Assembly (NCBI RefSeq): GCF_013155295.1
Contig: NZ_JABJXT010000021.1
Span: 1-64,000, forward strand
Origin: Pseudogemmobacter hezensis
GTDB taxonomy: Bacteria; Pseudomonadota; Alphaproteobacteria; Rhodobacterales; Rhodobacteraceae
Direction: 5' to 3'
Length of the DNA stretch: 64,000 bases
Both the position numbers and the translations under genes were made by a program. The notes under the pieces are model-generated. The model saw only the letters and a program-made list of their open reading frames with translations. It was not told where the DNA came from and did not search any database. Shown here piece after piece: positions 53,577-62,751 of this stretch (the first letter of the stretch is position 1; each line of letters starts with the position of its first letter).

Positions 53577-54635
53577 ATGGCGACGCGGCGCGGATTTCTG
53601 GCCGGGATGGCCTCACTGACCCTGCCGGGCCTGGGCTGGGCCGATGTTGGCAGCCCCGCCTGGCTGGCGGCCGCGAAAAGCGGCGAGGATTTCGTGCTGC
53701 ATGGCCTGGGGCCAGACGGGGCCAGCCTTTTCTCGATCCCGCTGCCCGCCCGCGGCCATGCCGCCGCCGCCCATCCCAGCCGCCCGGTCGCGGTGGCCTT
53801 TGCCCGTCGGCCCGGCACTTTCGCGCTGGTGCTGGATTGTTTTACCGGGGCAGAGCTGCACCGCCTGACCCCGCCCGAGGGCCGCCAGTTCAACGGCCAC
53901 GGGGCCTGGTCGCGTGATGGCGCGGTGCTGATGACCTCTGAGGTGGTGGCGGAAACCTCAGCCGGGCGCATCGGCCTGTGGGAGGCCGAGACCTATGCCC
54001 GCATCGGCGAATGGGACAGCGGTGGCATCGGCCCGCATGACATCAAACTGCTGGCCGATGGCTCGCTGGTGGTGGCCAATGGCGGCATCGCCACCGATCC
54101 GGGCGACCGGACCATGCTGAATATCGACACGATGCGCCCCAATCTCGCCCGCCTCTCGATGCAGGGCGAGCTGCTGGAGATGGCCGAGCTGGAGGCTGAT
54201 CTGCATCAGAACTCGATCCGGCATCTGGCGCTGGTGGGGGGGGGCGTGGGCTTTGCCATGCAATGGCAGGGCGATCTGGCCGATCCGGTGCCGCTGCTGG
54301 GCCGCTGGACGCCTGGATCCGCGCCGCAGCTTTTCGACGCAGATCCGGCCGGGATCCTGGTGATGAAGGGCTATGCGGGCTCGATTGCCGCAAATGGCGA
54401 CCAGATCGCCATTTCCTCGCCACGCGGCGGCGCGGTGCTGGTCTACGGGACCGACGGCACGCCCCTTGCCACCCATCGCCGTGCCGATGTCTGTGGGCTG
54501 GCCCCGCTGGATGGGGGATTCGCCGCCTCGGACGGGGCGGGGGGGCTGTGGCAGATCAGCGGAGGGCGGATCGCGGAATTGCCGCAGCGCCACAGCGGAA
54601 TCGCCTGGGACAATCACATGGTCACCATCGGCTGA
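53577..54635 (+). CDS. DUF1513 protein with Tat-type signal
   Basis: A 352-residue predicted beta-propeller (DUF1513). The N-terminus TRRGFLAGMASLTLPGLGWA has the twin-Arg pattern, suggesting export in folded form. Repeated WD-like strands include GHGAWSRDGAVLMTSE near residue 102, GIGPHDIKLLADGSLVVANGG near 145 and NSIRHLALVGGGVGFAMQWQG near 208, with conserved His. It closes the DUF1111-imelysin operon, four bases behind imelysin. Function unknown; a metal-related role is inferred from context. Confidence 0.88.
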   Translation: MATRRGFLAGMASLTLPGLGWADVGSPAWLAAAKSGEDFVLHGLGPDGASLFSIPLPARGHAAAAHPSRPVAVAFARRPGTFALVLDCFTGAELHRLTPPEGRQFNGHGAWSRDGAVLMTSEVVAETSAGRIGLWEAETYARIGEWDSGGIGPHDIKLLADGSLVVANGGIATDPGDRTMLNIDTMRPNLARLSMQGELLEMAELEADLHQNSIRHLALVGGGVGFAMQWQGDLADPVPLLGRWTPGSAPQLFDADPAGILVMKGYAGSIAANGDQIAISSPRGGAVLVYGTDGTPLATHRRADVCGLAPLDGGFAASDGAGGLWQISGGRIAELPQRHSGIAWDNHMVTIG

Positions 54636-55238
54636 GCCCGCATAGCCCCCGGTTCTGCAGGGGATTTTCGCCTGCAAAGGTGCCGCCCCCGCGCCATTTG
54701 CTGCAGAGCGGCGAGACAACCGCCCCTTATACTTGACAATTCCACCTGGTATTCATAAAGCCATTTCCTGACCACTAAGGTCGGAAACAGTTGCCTTGCA
54801 AGTGCGCCCCAGCGGGAGTGCCAGCCACACGGGCAGCGGGCTGGAAAGTTGGATTTCCGGCGACGGGCAAAGCGCCCCGATGTCGGATCCGAAAGCCCCC
54901 CATTGGGTATTGGGCCTGCAGATGCGGGCCTGCGGATATCGGCGGGGCTCTGTATAACTGGCGGCTTATGCGGGCCGGATTTGATGCGGGCCTGTCTGAA
55001 TGCAGGCCAGACCGGATACGGGGCGGATAGGGGGCGGATTTCTGAGATGACAATCCTTGCGCATAGCCAGACTGACCTCAGCCCGACAGCTATGACCCCA
55101 CAAACGGGCATGAACTCACAGACGGGTATGAACCCCGAGACGGGCAACGCCAGGCCGGACGGGGCGCAGATGCCTTGCCGGGCCCAAAGCGGCTGGCCCG
55201 TTTCTTTGCAACATAAGAGACTTCACGTGGTTGATTCG
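54636..55238 (+). promoter_or_regulatory. exbB upstream region
   Basis: About 600 bases without a supported gene. Two promoter candidates are present: TTGACA at 54733-54738 with ATAAAG at 54755-54760 in an AT-rich patch, and TATAAC at 54953-54958. The latter lies in a GGGGCTCTGTATAA context that is identical to the -10 region of rpsD. Three 18-bp tandem units (55092-55145) follow. No clear Fur, RirA or Irr box was recognised. Confidence 0.45.
55092..55145 (+). repeat. Tandem repeat, three 18-bp units, in frame with exbB
   Basis: ATGACCCCACAAACGGGC, ATGAACTCACAGACGGGT and ATGAACCCCGAGACGGGC would encode [12 protein letters not shown] and MNPETG in the same open frame as exbB. Confidence 0.75.
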
Positions 55239-56312
55239 ATGCGCGCGGCACTTCTTTCACTTCTGATTTTCACGGGCGGCATGGCTGCCGCGCAGGATAC
55301 GGCACCGCCGGTGGTGCCCGATGCGGCACCGACCCAGTCGGCCCCTGCAGCAGATGGCGCTGATGCGCCGCCGGCAGTGCCCGGCGCTGCGGCTGATGCC
55401 GCCCCGGCTGCACCGGCTGCCCCTGTCACCGAAGACGCGGGCGCGATCAGCACCCCCGCAACGACGGCTGAAACCGGGGCCGCTGCCGCTACGGGTGGGG
55501 CCGCAGATGGGGCCGCAACCGGAACCGCGACACCCGCCGAAACGGCCACACCCGGCGCAGCTGCTGTTCCCGGTGCAACTCCGGCTGCTGCGGGGCCAGA
55601 GGCTGGAGCCGAGACTGGGGCCGCCGCCCCGCTGCCGGTGCATTCGGTCGAGCTGGAATCGCTGTTCTGGGACGCCCATATCATCGTGCAGGCCGTTATG
55701 GTCGGGCTGGCGATTGCGGCTTTTGTCGCGCTGGTGATCCTGATCCAGAAACTCTTTGAATTCGCCTTTGCCTTCGCCGCCATGCGCAAAACGGCGCGTC
55801 TGCTGGCCAGCTCGTCCGATCTGCACGCGGTTGCCGCCGCAGTCGCCGACCGCAAGGGCCCCTCGGTCGATATGATCCGCGCCGCCGACGAGGAACTGCG
55901 CCTTGCCGAAATCGAGCCCGAACTGATCCCCGGCGTGCGTGAGCGCACCGACAGCGCCATGTCGCGCATCGAGGCGGGCGCTGCCGCCCGTCTGCGGGCT
56001 GGCACCGGGATCCTGGCGTCCATCGGCTCGCTCTCGCCGTTCATCGGGCTCTTTGGCACCGTGTTCGGGATCATGAACAGCTTCCTTGCCATCGCGCAGT
56101 CGAACACCACCAACCTGGCCGTCGTGGCACCAGGCATCGCCGAGGCGCTGCTGGCCACCGCAATCGGCCTGGCGGCGGCTATCCCGGCGGTTATGATCTT
56201 CAACATCTGCACCCGCAGGCTGGCGAAATACCGTCTGCAGCTGGGGGATGTCGCCGCGGCAACCGCACGTCTGCAAAGCCGGTCGCTTGACCGCCTGGCT
56301 GCGAGGGTCTGA
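55239..56312 (+). CDS. exbB: TonB-system energiser ExbB
   Basis: A 357-residue MotA/TolQ/ExbB proton-channel protein. A signal-like N-terminus ([19 protein letters not shown]) is followed by about 110 residues of Ala/Pro/Thr-rich periplasmic sequence. The core then has helix 1 ([28 protein letters not shown] near 148), helix 2 ([28 protein letters not shown] near 257) and helix 3 ([24 protein letters not shown] near 298). It uses proton motive force to drive TonB. ATG 55239 fits the signal peptide; GTG 55227, behind AAGAGA, is an alternative, and the frame is open further upstream. Confidence 0.9.
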   Translation: MRAALLSLLIFTGGMAAAQDTAPPVVPDAAPTQSAPAADGADAPPAVPGAAADAAPAAPAAPVTEDAGAISTPATTAETGAAAATGGAADGAATGTATPAETATPGAAAVPGATPAAAGPEAGAETGAAAPLPVHSVELESLFWDAHIIVQAVMVGLAIAAFVALVILIQKLFEFAFAFAAMRKTARLLASSSDLHAVAAAVADRKGPSVDMIRAADEELRLAEIEPELIPGVRERTDSAMSRIEAGAAARLRAGTGILASIGSLSPFIGLFGTVFGIMNSFLAIAQSNTTNLAVVAPGIAEALLATAIGLAAAIPAVMIFNICTRRLAKYRLQLGDVAAATARLQSRSLDRLAARV

Positions 56313-56315
56313 GCG

Positions 56316-56765
56316 ATGGGGGCTTCTGTTGGTGGCGGTTCCGAGGACGAAGATACCGAAGTCTCGGAAATCAACGTAACGCCGTTTATTGACGTTATGC
56401 TGGTTCTGCTGATCGTGTTCATGGTGGCGGCACCCCTGTCGACCGTCGATGTGCCGATCAACCTGCCGGGCAGCACCTCGACCCCGGCCGAGCGCCCGGA
56501 CGAGCCGCTCTGGCTGTCGCTGGGGCTGAACCGTGTTCTGTCTTTGGGCAATGACGCGGTGCCCGGTGGCGGCCTGCAGGCGGCGCTGGATGCCGCAACA
56601 GGCGGCAAACGTGACACCACGATCTTTTTCCGTGCCGATAAGGATTTGCCATATGGGGAAACCATGGCAATCCTCGATGAACTTCGCAAAGCCGGTTACC
56701 TGAAAGTGGCCCTTGTTGGCCTGGAAGGGGCGCCGCCTGCCGCAGAGGGAGTTACGCAGCAATGA
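56316..56765 (+). CDS. exbD: TonB-system protein ExbD
   Basis: A 149-residue partner of ExbB with one N-terminal helix: EINVTPFIDVMLVLLIVFMVAAPLST near residue 20, containing the essential membrane Asp. The periplasmic domain has DVPINLPGS and FFRADKDLPYGETMAILDELRKAG near 108. It begins four bases after exbB and overlaps tonB by four bases (ATGA). Confidence 0.93.
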   Translation: MGASVGGGSEDEDTEVSEINVTPFIDVMLVLLIVFMVAAPLSTVDVPINLPGSTSTPAERPDEPLWLSLGLNRVLSLGNDAVPGGGLQAALDAATGGKRDTTIFFRADKDLPYGETMAILDELRKAGYLKVALVGLEGAPPAAEGVTQQ

Positions 56766-57613
56766 CCCGTCACCCGAGCCCTGATCAGATCCGCAGCAGC
56801 GCGGTCAGAACGCCGCGCTGTCCGGTCCTGCCTTCGCATGTGGGGGCGGGCAAGGGGCGCACGCTGGGCTGGCTGGCCTCGACCTCGGTCGCGGCGCTGC
56901 TGGTCTCGGCCATCGGGGCCTGGGCGATGACCCGCATGGAAGAGGCGGGCGACGCGATGGGGGCCGAGGAAGAGGCGATCCTTGTGATGCTGCCCGACGT
57001 GCCCGCCATCGAGGCGATTTCAGAGCCGACGCCCGATGTCGCCGATCAGGCCCCCGCCGAGGCGGTTGACAGCCCCGACACCGAGGAAACCCCGGATATG
57101 CCCGAGGTGACCGAGGCCCCGGACATCCCCGACGAGGCCCCCGAGATCGAAGAGCTTCTGGCCGAGGATATCCCCGAGGTCGAGACCGAGCCGCCGCCAA
57201 AGCCGGTTGTCGAGGTTCCGAAGAAGAAGGCCGAGGCTCCGAAAGAGAAAGCCAAAGAGAAGCCGAAGAAGAAGGCCTCTGAAGAGGCGGCTGCTTCGAA
57301 ACGCTCCTCGCAGGCTTCTGCGGCCCAGGCTTCCAGCGGCAGCGGCAGCGCCTCGGCCCAGTCTTATGACGGGCAGGTGATGAAGAAGATCAAAAGAACG
57401 CGGAAGAAATCGCTGAAACGCGGTGGGGGCGGCACGGCCGTGGTCTCGTTCACCGTGAATGCGAATGGCTCGCTCGGCAGCGTGGGTATTGCGCGTTCCT
57501 CGGGTTCGACCGAGGTGGATGAGGTCGGCAAAGACCATATCCGCCGTTCGGCCCCCTTCCCGCCGCCACCGCCCGGCGCACGCACAAAGTTTACCTTTAA
57601 CTTTGAGGGCTGA
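56762..57613 (+). CDS. tonB: Energy transducer TonB
   Basis: A 283-residue TonB: cytoplasmic N-tail, one helix (TLGWLASTSVAALLVSAIGAWAM near residue 32), a long acidic Pro/Glu region (about 75-150), a Lys/Pro segment and the C-terminal TonB domain (VVSFTVNANGSLGSVGIARSSGSTEVDEVG near 230, ending FPPPPPGARTKFTFNFEG). It passes energy to outer-membrane receptors for siderophores, haem or cobalamin. No receptor gene is in the window; the adjacent DUF1111-imelysin-DUF1513 cluster fits an iron theme. Confidence 0.92.
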   Translation: MTRHPSPDQIRSSAVRTPRCPVLPSHVGAGKGRTLGWLASTSVAALLVSAIGAWAMTRMEEAGDAMGAEEEAILVMLPDVPAIEAISEPTPDVADQAPAEAVDSPDTEETPDMPEVTEAPDIPDEAPEIEELLAEDIPEVETEPPPKPVVEVPKKKAEAPKEKAKEKPKKKASEEAAASKRSSQASAAQASSGSGSASAQSYDGQVMKKIKRTRKKSLKRGGGGTAVVSFTVNANGSLGSVGIARSSGSTEVDEVGKDHIRRSAPFPPPPPGARTKFTFNFEG

Positions 57614-57653
57614 AGGCGCTCTGCAGGCCGGACGCACAGCCGCAGGACAGAAC

Positions 57654-57690
57654 AAAAGGGCCAGGACATTGTCCTGGCCCTTTTCGTTTT
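57654..57690 (+). terminator. Terminator after exbB-exbD-tonB
   Basis: AAAAGGGCCAGGACA pairs with TGTCCTGGCCCTTTT over 15 bp with only a T between, followed by CGTTTT; it can work in both directions. Confidence 0.9.
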
Positions 57691-57728
57691 ATCCGGGCTG
57701 CCGTTCGGCGCGCCCCCCCAGGCCATGT

Positions 57729-58130
57729 TCAGCGCGGCAGAACCATCTGGGTCTGGGTGACCTGGGCCGCCAGTTTGCCATCCTCGCGCAGGATCGAGGT
57801 CTGCCAGACCTGCAGCCTGCGCCCCTTTTGCAGCGGCAGGCAGACCGCGTGAACCCTTTGCCCTGCCGCCAGCGGGCGGAAGAAGTTGGTCTTGCTTTCC
57901 ACCGTGGTCGTGGTCTGATCTGCCGGGATCGAGGCGAAGGTGCCCGCGCCGCCAAGCGAATCGGCCAGCGCCATGATCGCGCCGCCATGCAAGACGCCGT
58001 TGCGGTTCAGCAGCTCTGGCCGCACCACCAGATCGGCCTCGACACGATCGGGCGCGATTGCGGTGATCTCCAGCCCCAAAAGCGCGGCGAAGGGTGAGAT
58101 TTCCAGGGCGGTCGGAAGCGGTTGGCTCAT
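57729..58130 (-). CDS. PaaI-family hotdog thioesterase
   Basis: A 133-residue hotdog thioesterase: LLNRNGVLHGGAIMALADSLGG near residue 40 with the HGG motif and catalytic Asp, and TTVESKTNFFRPLAAGQRVHAVCLP near 76. It resembles MenI/YdiI-like enzymes (1,4-dihydroxy-2-naphthoyl-CoA or phenylacetyl-CoA types), but the substrate is not determinable. Single gene on the minus strand between tonB and the sugar ABC operon. Confidence 0.85.
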   Translation of the reverse strand: MSQPLPTALEISPFAALLGLEITAIAPDRVEADLVVRPELLNRNGVLHGGAIMALADSLGGAGTFASIPADQTTTTVESKTNFFRPLAAGQRVHAVCLPLQKGRRLQVWQTSILREDGKLAAQVTQTQMVLPR

Positions 58131-58231
58131 GCGGTTCTATCCTGTTCTGGCGGGTGCGGCGGATCGCATCCCGTCCCGAGTGCCGCAAACCCGCCCCGGT
58201 TGCAACCGCCGCCTGATCCCGGCCCCGCCGC

Positions 58232-59347
58232 CTATGCCGTGATGATCCGGTCTCCGGTCTTCGGGTCAAAGGCCACCGCTTTCTCCATATTCACCGCGAA
58301 ATCAAAGGGCTGGTGCGGCTGGACCGAGGCATCGGCCCGCATCCTGGCGATCACATCTTTGCCCGACAATGTCATGGTCACAAAGGTATCCGCGCCGGCA
58401 GGCTCGGTCACGGTGACCATATTATGCAGCGGCTGGATATTGTGAGAGTTGCGGTCAGCGCCTTCGGGATCGGTGATCGCCTCGGGGCGGATGCCCAGAA
58501 GGATCTCGCGCCCCTCCCAGGCGGTGAAATTGCCGGAACTGAAGGCCAGCCGCAGCGGTTTGCCATTCGCATCGGTGATCTCGGCCTGGGCGCGGCCGCC
58601 CTCGATCACCAGCTTTGCGGTGATGATGTTCATTGCGGGGCTGCCCATGAAGGTGGCGACAAAGAGGTTCGCCGGGCTGTCATAGATCTCTTTCGGCGTG
58701 CCGAGTTGCTGCACATAACCCTTGTTCATCACCGCGATGCGGGTGGAAAGGGTCAGCGCCTCGATCTGGTCATGGGTGACATAGACGATGGTGCGCTTCA
58801 GCTTGTGATGCAGCTTTTTGATCTCGGTCCGCATATCGACGCGCAGTTTCGCGTCGAGGTTGGAAAGCGGCTCGTCAAAGAGAAATACATCCGGGTCGCG
58901 CACCAGCGCACGGCCCATCGCAACCCGCTGGCGCTGACCACCAGACAGCTGGCCGGGCTTGCGGTCCAGCAGGTGGTCGATCTGCAGCAGTTTGGCGACC
59001 TCGGCCAGCGCACGCTCTCGCTCGGGTTTTGGGGTGCCGTGCATCTCAAGCCCGAAGGTGATGTTCTGGCCGACCGTCATATTCGGGTAAAGCGCGTAGG
59101 ACTGGAACACCATGGCGATATTGCGCTTTGACGGGTGGACGCCGTTCACGACCCGGTCTTTGATCGCAATCTCGCCGCCCGAGATGGTTTCCAGCCCGGC
59201 GATCATGTTCAGAAGGGTGGATTTGCCGCAGCCCGAGGGGCCGACGAGGACCAGAAACTCGCCCTCTTCGACCTGGATGTCGACGGAATGCAGCACTTTG
59301 ACCGCGCCGTAGCTTTTGGTGACGTTGCGGATATCGAGAAAGCCCAT
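58232..59347 (-). CDS. Sugar ABC transporter ATPase (MalK/UgpC/GtsD type)
   Basis: A 371-residue CUT1 ATPase: Walker A LVGPSGCGKSTLLN near residue 33, Q-loop FQSYALYPNMTVGQN near 82, signature LSGGQRQRVAMGRALVRDP near 135, Walker B VFLFDEPLSNLDAKLR near 155 and H-loop THDQ near 190. The C-terminal TOBE-like regulatory domain starts near 240. It is last in the SBP-permease-permease-ATPase operon, four bases after the second permease. Confidence 0.92.
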   Translation of the reverse strand: MGFLDIRNVTKSYGAVKVLHSVDIQVEEGEFLVLVGPSGCGKSTLLNMIAGLETISGGEIAIKDRVVNGVHPSKRNIAMVFQSYALYPNMTVGQNITFGLEMHGTPKPERERALAEVAKLLQIDHLLDRKPGQLSGGQRQRVAMGRALVRDPDVFLFDEPLSNLDAKLRVDMRTEIKKLHHKLKRTIVYVTHDQIEALTLSTRIAVMNKGYVQQLGTPKEIYDSPANLFVATFMGSPAMNIITAKLVIEGGRAQAEITDANGKPLRLAFSSGNFTAWEGREILLGIRPEAITDPEGADRNSHNIQPLHNMVTVTEPAGADTFVTMTLSGKDVIARMRADASVQPHQPFDFAVNMEKAVAFDPKTGDRIITA

Positions 59348-59351
59348 GGCA

Positions 59352-60230
59352 TCAACCTTTGACAGAGCCCGCCATCAGACCGCGCACGAAATAGCGGCCA
59401 GCGACGATGTAAACGATCAGGGTGGGGATGGCGGCAAGGATCGCGGCGGCGAAATGGACGTTGTATTCCTTAACGCCGGTCGAGCTTTGCACGAGGTTGT
59501 TCAGCGCGACGGTCATCGGCTGGGTGGTGCCGCCGAAGCTGGCGCCGAACAGGAAGTCATTCCAGATATTGGTGAATTGCCAGATCACGCAAACCACCGC
59601 GATGGGGCCTGAAACCGGCAGCATGATGCGCCAGAAGATGCGGAAGAACCCGGCGCCGTCGATCTGCGCCGCGCGCACCAGCTCCGTCGGGAAGGCGGCG
59701 TAATAATTGCGGAAGTAAAGCGTCGAAAAGCCCAGGCCATAGACCACATGGACAAGGATCAGCCCCTGTATGGATCCCGCCATTCCCAGCATCCCAAGGA
59801 CGCGCGCCATCGGGATCAGCACGATCTGGAAGGGGATGAAGCAGGAAAACAGCATCAGCCCGAAGATGATCGTATCGCCCTTAAAGCGCCATTTCGTCAG
59901 GATATAGCCGTTGATCGCGCCCAGCATGGTCGAGATCGCTACCGCCGGCACCACCATCAGGATCGAGGTCAGGAAGTAAGGCTTCAGACCGGTTGGATTG
60001 ACGCCGATCTGCGCGGTAGACCAGGCCGAGCGCCATGGATCCAGCGTCCACTCTTTCGGCAGCGCCATCATATTGCCGCCGGTGATCTCGGACAGCGGTT
60101 TGACCGAATTGACCCCCATCACATAAAGCGGCAGCAGGTAGAACAGCGCGAAAAGCAGCAGGATCAGATAGATGAAGGCGCGGGTGATGCGCCCCGTCGA
60201 GACGGCGGTGTCCTGGGCGGCGACGCTCAT
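59352..60230 (-). CDS. Sugar ABC transporter permease (GtsC/MalG type)
   Basis: A 292-residue inner-membrane permease with six helices. The EAA coupling loop is YYAAFPTELVRAAQIDGAGFFRIFWRIMLPVSGP near residue 186. The region after the first helix (EITGGNMMALPKEWTLDPWRSAW) fits the MalG class. It overlaps the first permease gene by four bases. Assignment to a glucose/mannose-type system rests on its partners. Confidence 0.9.
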   Translation of the reverse strand: MSVAAQDTAVSTGRITRAFIYLILLLFALFYLLPLYVMGVNSVKPLSEITGGNMMALPKEWTLDPWRSAWSTAQIGVNPTGLKPYFLTSILMVVPAVAISTMLGAINGYILTKWRFKGDTIIFGLMLFSCFIPFQIVLIPMARVLGMLGMAGSIQGLILVHVVYGLGFSTLYFRNYYAAFPTELVRAAQIDGAGFFRIFWRIMLPVSGPIAVVCVIWQFTNIWNDFLFGASFGGTTQPMTVALNNLVQSSTGVKEYNVHFAAAILAAIPTLIVYIVAGRYFVRGLMAGSVKG

Positions 60231-61123
60231 TCCTTCTTCTCCTTCAGTTCAGAATAGAGATAGGGCACCATGATCGCGGCAATGGTCATCAGCATGATCA
60301 CCGCCGAAGAGGCGCCGACGCCCATCTCTTTGCGGGTGAAGGTATAGGAATACATGAAGGTCGCGGGCATCTCGGTGGCGCGGCCGGGGCCGCCGCCGGT
60401 CAGGGCGATGACGAGGTCGTAGGACTTGATCGCCAGATGGGCGAGGATCACGAAAGCCGACAGGAACGCCGGGCGCAGCAGCGGGATCACGATGCGGCGG
60501 TAAAGCTGCCAGTTGGACGCGCCGTCGATCTGGGCGGCTTTCAGGACCTCATTGTCGATGCCGCGCAGTCCTGCGAGGAACATCGCCATCACAAAGCCCG
60601 AGCTCTGCCAGACCGCCGCCAGCACGATCGTATAGATCGCCATTGTGTTCGACTTGATCCAGGTGAAGGAAAAGCTCTCCCATCCCCATTGATGCATGAC
60701 ATTTTCCAGCCCGATGCCGGGATCCAGAAACCATTTCCAGGCGGTGCCGGTGACGATGAAGGAAAGCGCCATCGGGTAGAGGTAGATCGGGCGCAAGACG
60801 CCCTCGCCCCGGATCTTCTGGTCAAGGAAAATCGCCAGCATCAGCCCGATTGCGGTGCAGATCACGATGTAAAGCGTGGCGAAGATCGCGATGTTCTTCA
60901 GTGCGACATGCCAGTGCGGCAGGGAAAACAGCCGGACGTAGTTGGAAAAGCCGACAAAATCCCAGCTGGGCAGCATCTTTGAGCTGGTGAAGGATAACAC
61001 CACCGTAAAAAGGATGAAGCCATAAACGAAAAACAATGTGACCGCGACAGACGGGGCCAGCACCAGTTTTGGCAGCCAGTCCTGTAGCTTTGTGCGGAAA
61101 TCGGCCTCAGGCAAGGCTGCCAT
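60227..61123 (-). CDS. Sugar ABC transporter permease (GtsB/MalF type)
   Basis: A 298-residue permease closely resembling GtsB of the pseudomonad glucose transporter: LPKLVLAPSVAVTLFFVYGFILFTVVLSF near residue 18, LAIFLDQKIRGEGVLRPIYLYPMALSFIVTGTAWKWFLDPGIGLE near 95 and the coupling loop LRGIDNEVLKAAQIDGASNWQLYRR near 185. I chose ATG 61123 because GGGGAGAG stands upstream of it; an in-frame ATG at 61141 contains that site. A region of four hairpins separates it from the binding-protein gene. Confidence 0.9.
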   Translation of the reverse strand: MAALPEADFRTKLQDWLPKLVLAPSVAVTLFFVYGFILFTVVLSFTSSKMLPSWDFVGFSNYVRLFSLPHWHVALKNIAIFATLYIVICTAIGLMLAIFLDQKIRGEGVLRPIYLYPMALSFIVTGTAWKWFLDPGIGLENVMHQWGWESFSFTWIKSNTMAIYTIVLAAVWQSSGFVMAMFLAGLRGIDNEVLKAAQIDGASNWQLYRRIVIPLLRPAFLSAFVILAHLAIKSYDLVIALTGGGPGRATEMPATFMYSYTFTRKEMGVGASSAVIMLMTIAAIMVPYLYSELKEKKE

Positions 61124-61144
61124 GGACGTTTCTCTCCCCATGAA

Positions 61145-61224
61145 GCCCGATATGTCGGGCGGTCGCGCCAGGAGCGCGACAAAAATTTTCGAAAATTTTT
61201 GGCAAATTCCTTCGAAGGAATTTG
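61145..61224 (-). promoter_or_regulatory. Four consecutive hairpins between binding-protein and permease genes
   Basis: Within 80 bases: GCCCGA-TATG-TCGGGC (61145-61160); GTCGCGC-CAGGA-GCGCGAC (61162-61180); AAAAATTTT-CG-AAAATTTTT (61181-61200); and the palindrome CAAATTCCTTC/GAAGGAATTTG (61203-61224). Such intercistronic structures after binding-protein genes typically protect the upstream mRNA from 3' decay or partially terminate, making more binding protein than permease (known for malE-malF). The effect here is inferred. Confidence 0.75.
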
Positions 61225-61257
61225 TGGCGCGGGCGGCAGGCGTCCGCGCCTGTTGGA

Positions 61258-62511
61258 TTATTGTGCGGCCGCGACGGCGTCTTTCAGCGCGGCGGCAGCC
61301 GTTGCGCCATCGCTGTACTCGCCGTTAAAGGCGGCAGTGATCACGTCAAAGGTGGCATTTTTCACCGCAGCCGGGGCGCCATAGCCATGCGCCATGGACC
61401 CGTAAAGCGTGCCATTGGTATTGGCCTCGGCCAGGTCCTTGATGCCTTTTTTACCGCAATCATCGAAATCGGTATCGGGCACATCGGTACGCGCCGGGAC
61501 CGAGCCTTTGACCACGTTGAAGGCCGACTGGAAGGCCGGGCTTTCAATTGCCGAGGCCATTGCCAGCTGCGCCTTCACTTTCTCTTCGCCCTTGACGTTG
61601 AACATCGCGAACTGATCAGCGTTGAAGGTGACCGCGCCCTGCGTTCCCGGGAAGCGGATACATATGAAACCCTCGCCGGGCTTTTGGCCTGCTTTCAGGA
61701 ATTCACCCTTGGCCCAGTCGCCCATGATCTGCATGCCCGCTTCGCCATTGATCACCATGGCCGAAGCCAGGTTCCAGTCGCGGCCCGAGAAGTTGCTGTC
61801 CACATAGGTCCGCAGTTTCAGCAGCTGATCAAAGGCCGCGGCCATTTTCTCACCGCCAAGCGCCTCGGGGTCGAGATCGATGAAGGCCGCCTTGTAGAAA
61901 TCGCTGCCCTGCGCCAGCACCAGGCTGTCAAAGATCGTCGCATCCTGCCAGGGCTGGCCGCCATGGGCCAAAGGCGTGATGCCGTTTTCCTGCATCTTGT
62001 CGAGAACGGCGATCAGCTCTTCCCAGTTGGTCGGCGCGGCCAGGCCGGTCTTGTCCAGCGCAGCCTTAGAGATCCAGACCCAATTGGTCGAATGCACATT
62101 CACGGGGGCCGCGATCCAATGGCCGTCATGCTTGGAGAATGCCTGCAGCGCCTCGGGGATGACCTGGTCCCAGCCCTCGGGGCCGGCGACTGCATCAAGG
62201 TTGCCCAGCACGCCCTGCTCGGCCCAGTCGGTGATGTCAAAACCCAGCATCTGCACTGCGGTCGGGGCGTCGCCTGCGGTCACCCGCGCCGAAAGCGCTG
62301 TCATCGCCGCCTCACCGCCGCCCCCTGCGACCGGCATGTCGATCCAGCCGATGCCCTGCTTTGCCAGATCCTCTTTCAGCACATTCAGCGCCGCCGCCTC
62401 GCCGCCGGCCGTCCACCAGTGCAGCACCTCAACATCCTCGGCCATCGCAGCCGAGGACAGCCCAGCCGTCAGCGCCAGAGCAGAGGCGAAACCTTTGGTC
62501 ATCTTCCTCAT
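61258..62511 (-). CDS. Sugar ABC transporter substrate-binding protein (GtsA-like)
   Basis: A 417-residue periplasmic binding protein with a signal peptide ([24 protein letters not shown]). The mature start [25 protein letters not shown] and [26 protein letters not shown] near residue 60 match glucose/mannose-binding GtsA-type proteins. [17 protein letters not shown] near 257 is the usual hinge motif. Two Cys late in the chain (FICIRF and DDCGKK) are notable. GGGAGG precedes ATG 62511. Divergent from a LacI-type gene across a LacI-like operator. Confidence 0.9.
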   Translation of the reverse strand: MRKMTKGFASALALTAGLSSAAMAEDVEVLHWWTAGGEAAALNVLKEDLAKQGIGWIDMPVAGGGGEAAMTALSARVTAGDAPTAVQMLGFDITDWAEQGVLGNLDAVAGPEGWDQVIPEALQAFSKHDGHWIAAPVNVHSTNWVWISKAALDKTGLAAPTNWEELIAVLDKMQENGITPLAHGGQPWQDATIFDSLVLAQGSDFYKAAFIDLDPEALGGEKMAAAFDQLLKLRTYVDSNFSGRDWNLASAMVINGEAGMQIMGDWAKGEFLKAGQKPGEGFICIRFPGTQGAVTFNADQFAMFNVKGEEKVKAQLAMASAIESPAFQSAFNVVKGSVPARTDVPDTDFDDCGKKGIKDLAEANTNGTLYGSMAHGYGAPAAVKNATFDVITAAFNGEYSDGATAAAALKDAVAAAQ

Positions 62512-62553
62512 CGCATCCTCCCAGATGATATGTCCCATGAGGGAACGCATTAT

Positions 62554-62565
62554 TGAAACGTTACA
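62554..62565. promoter_or_regulatory. LacI-family operator candidate
   Basis: TGAAACGTTACA has the central AACGTT core and near-dyad symmetry typical of LacI-family sites. It lies 43 bases before the binding-protein start codon, next to a TTGACG -35-like element (minus strand, 62577-62582) for that operon. A second small dyad, GATTC-TTT-GAATC, stands at 62586-62598. Confidence 0.6.
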
Positions 62566-62751
62566 AACGGGGCTGGCGTCAACCAGATTCTTTGAATCAA
62601 TTCCGATGCTGCGCCGCAGAAAATAACAGCATATGCGATGGTATCAGCCGAAATCCCTGATCCTGATGGCCTGGCAAGCCGGGTTGTATCGTTGCATTTT
62701 ACTGTCATAATCGCGGCCAAAGCCACAGAGGCCAAACAAGGAGGCAAAGCC

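Noticed and set aside
61222-62556. 444-residue plus-strand frame
   Set aside because: Exactly antisense to the sugar-binding protein gene; no ribosome-binding site or domain.
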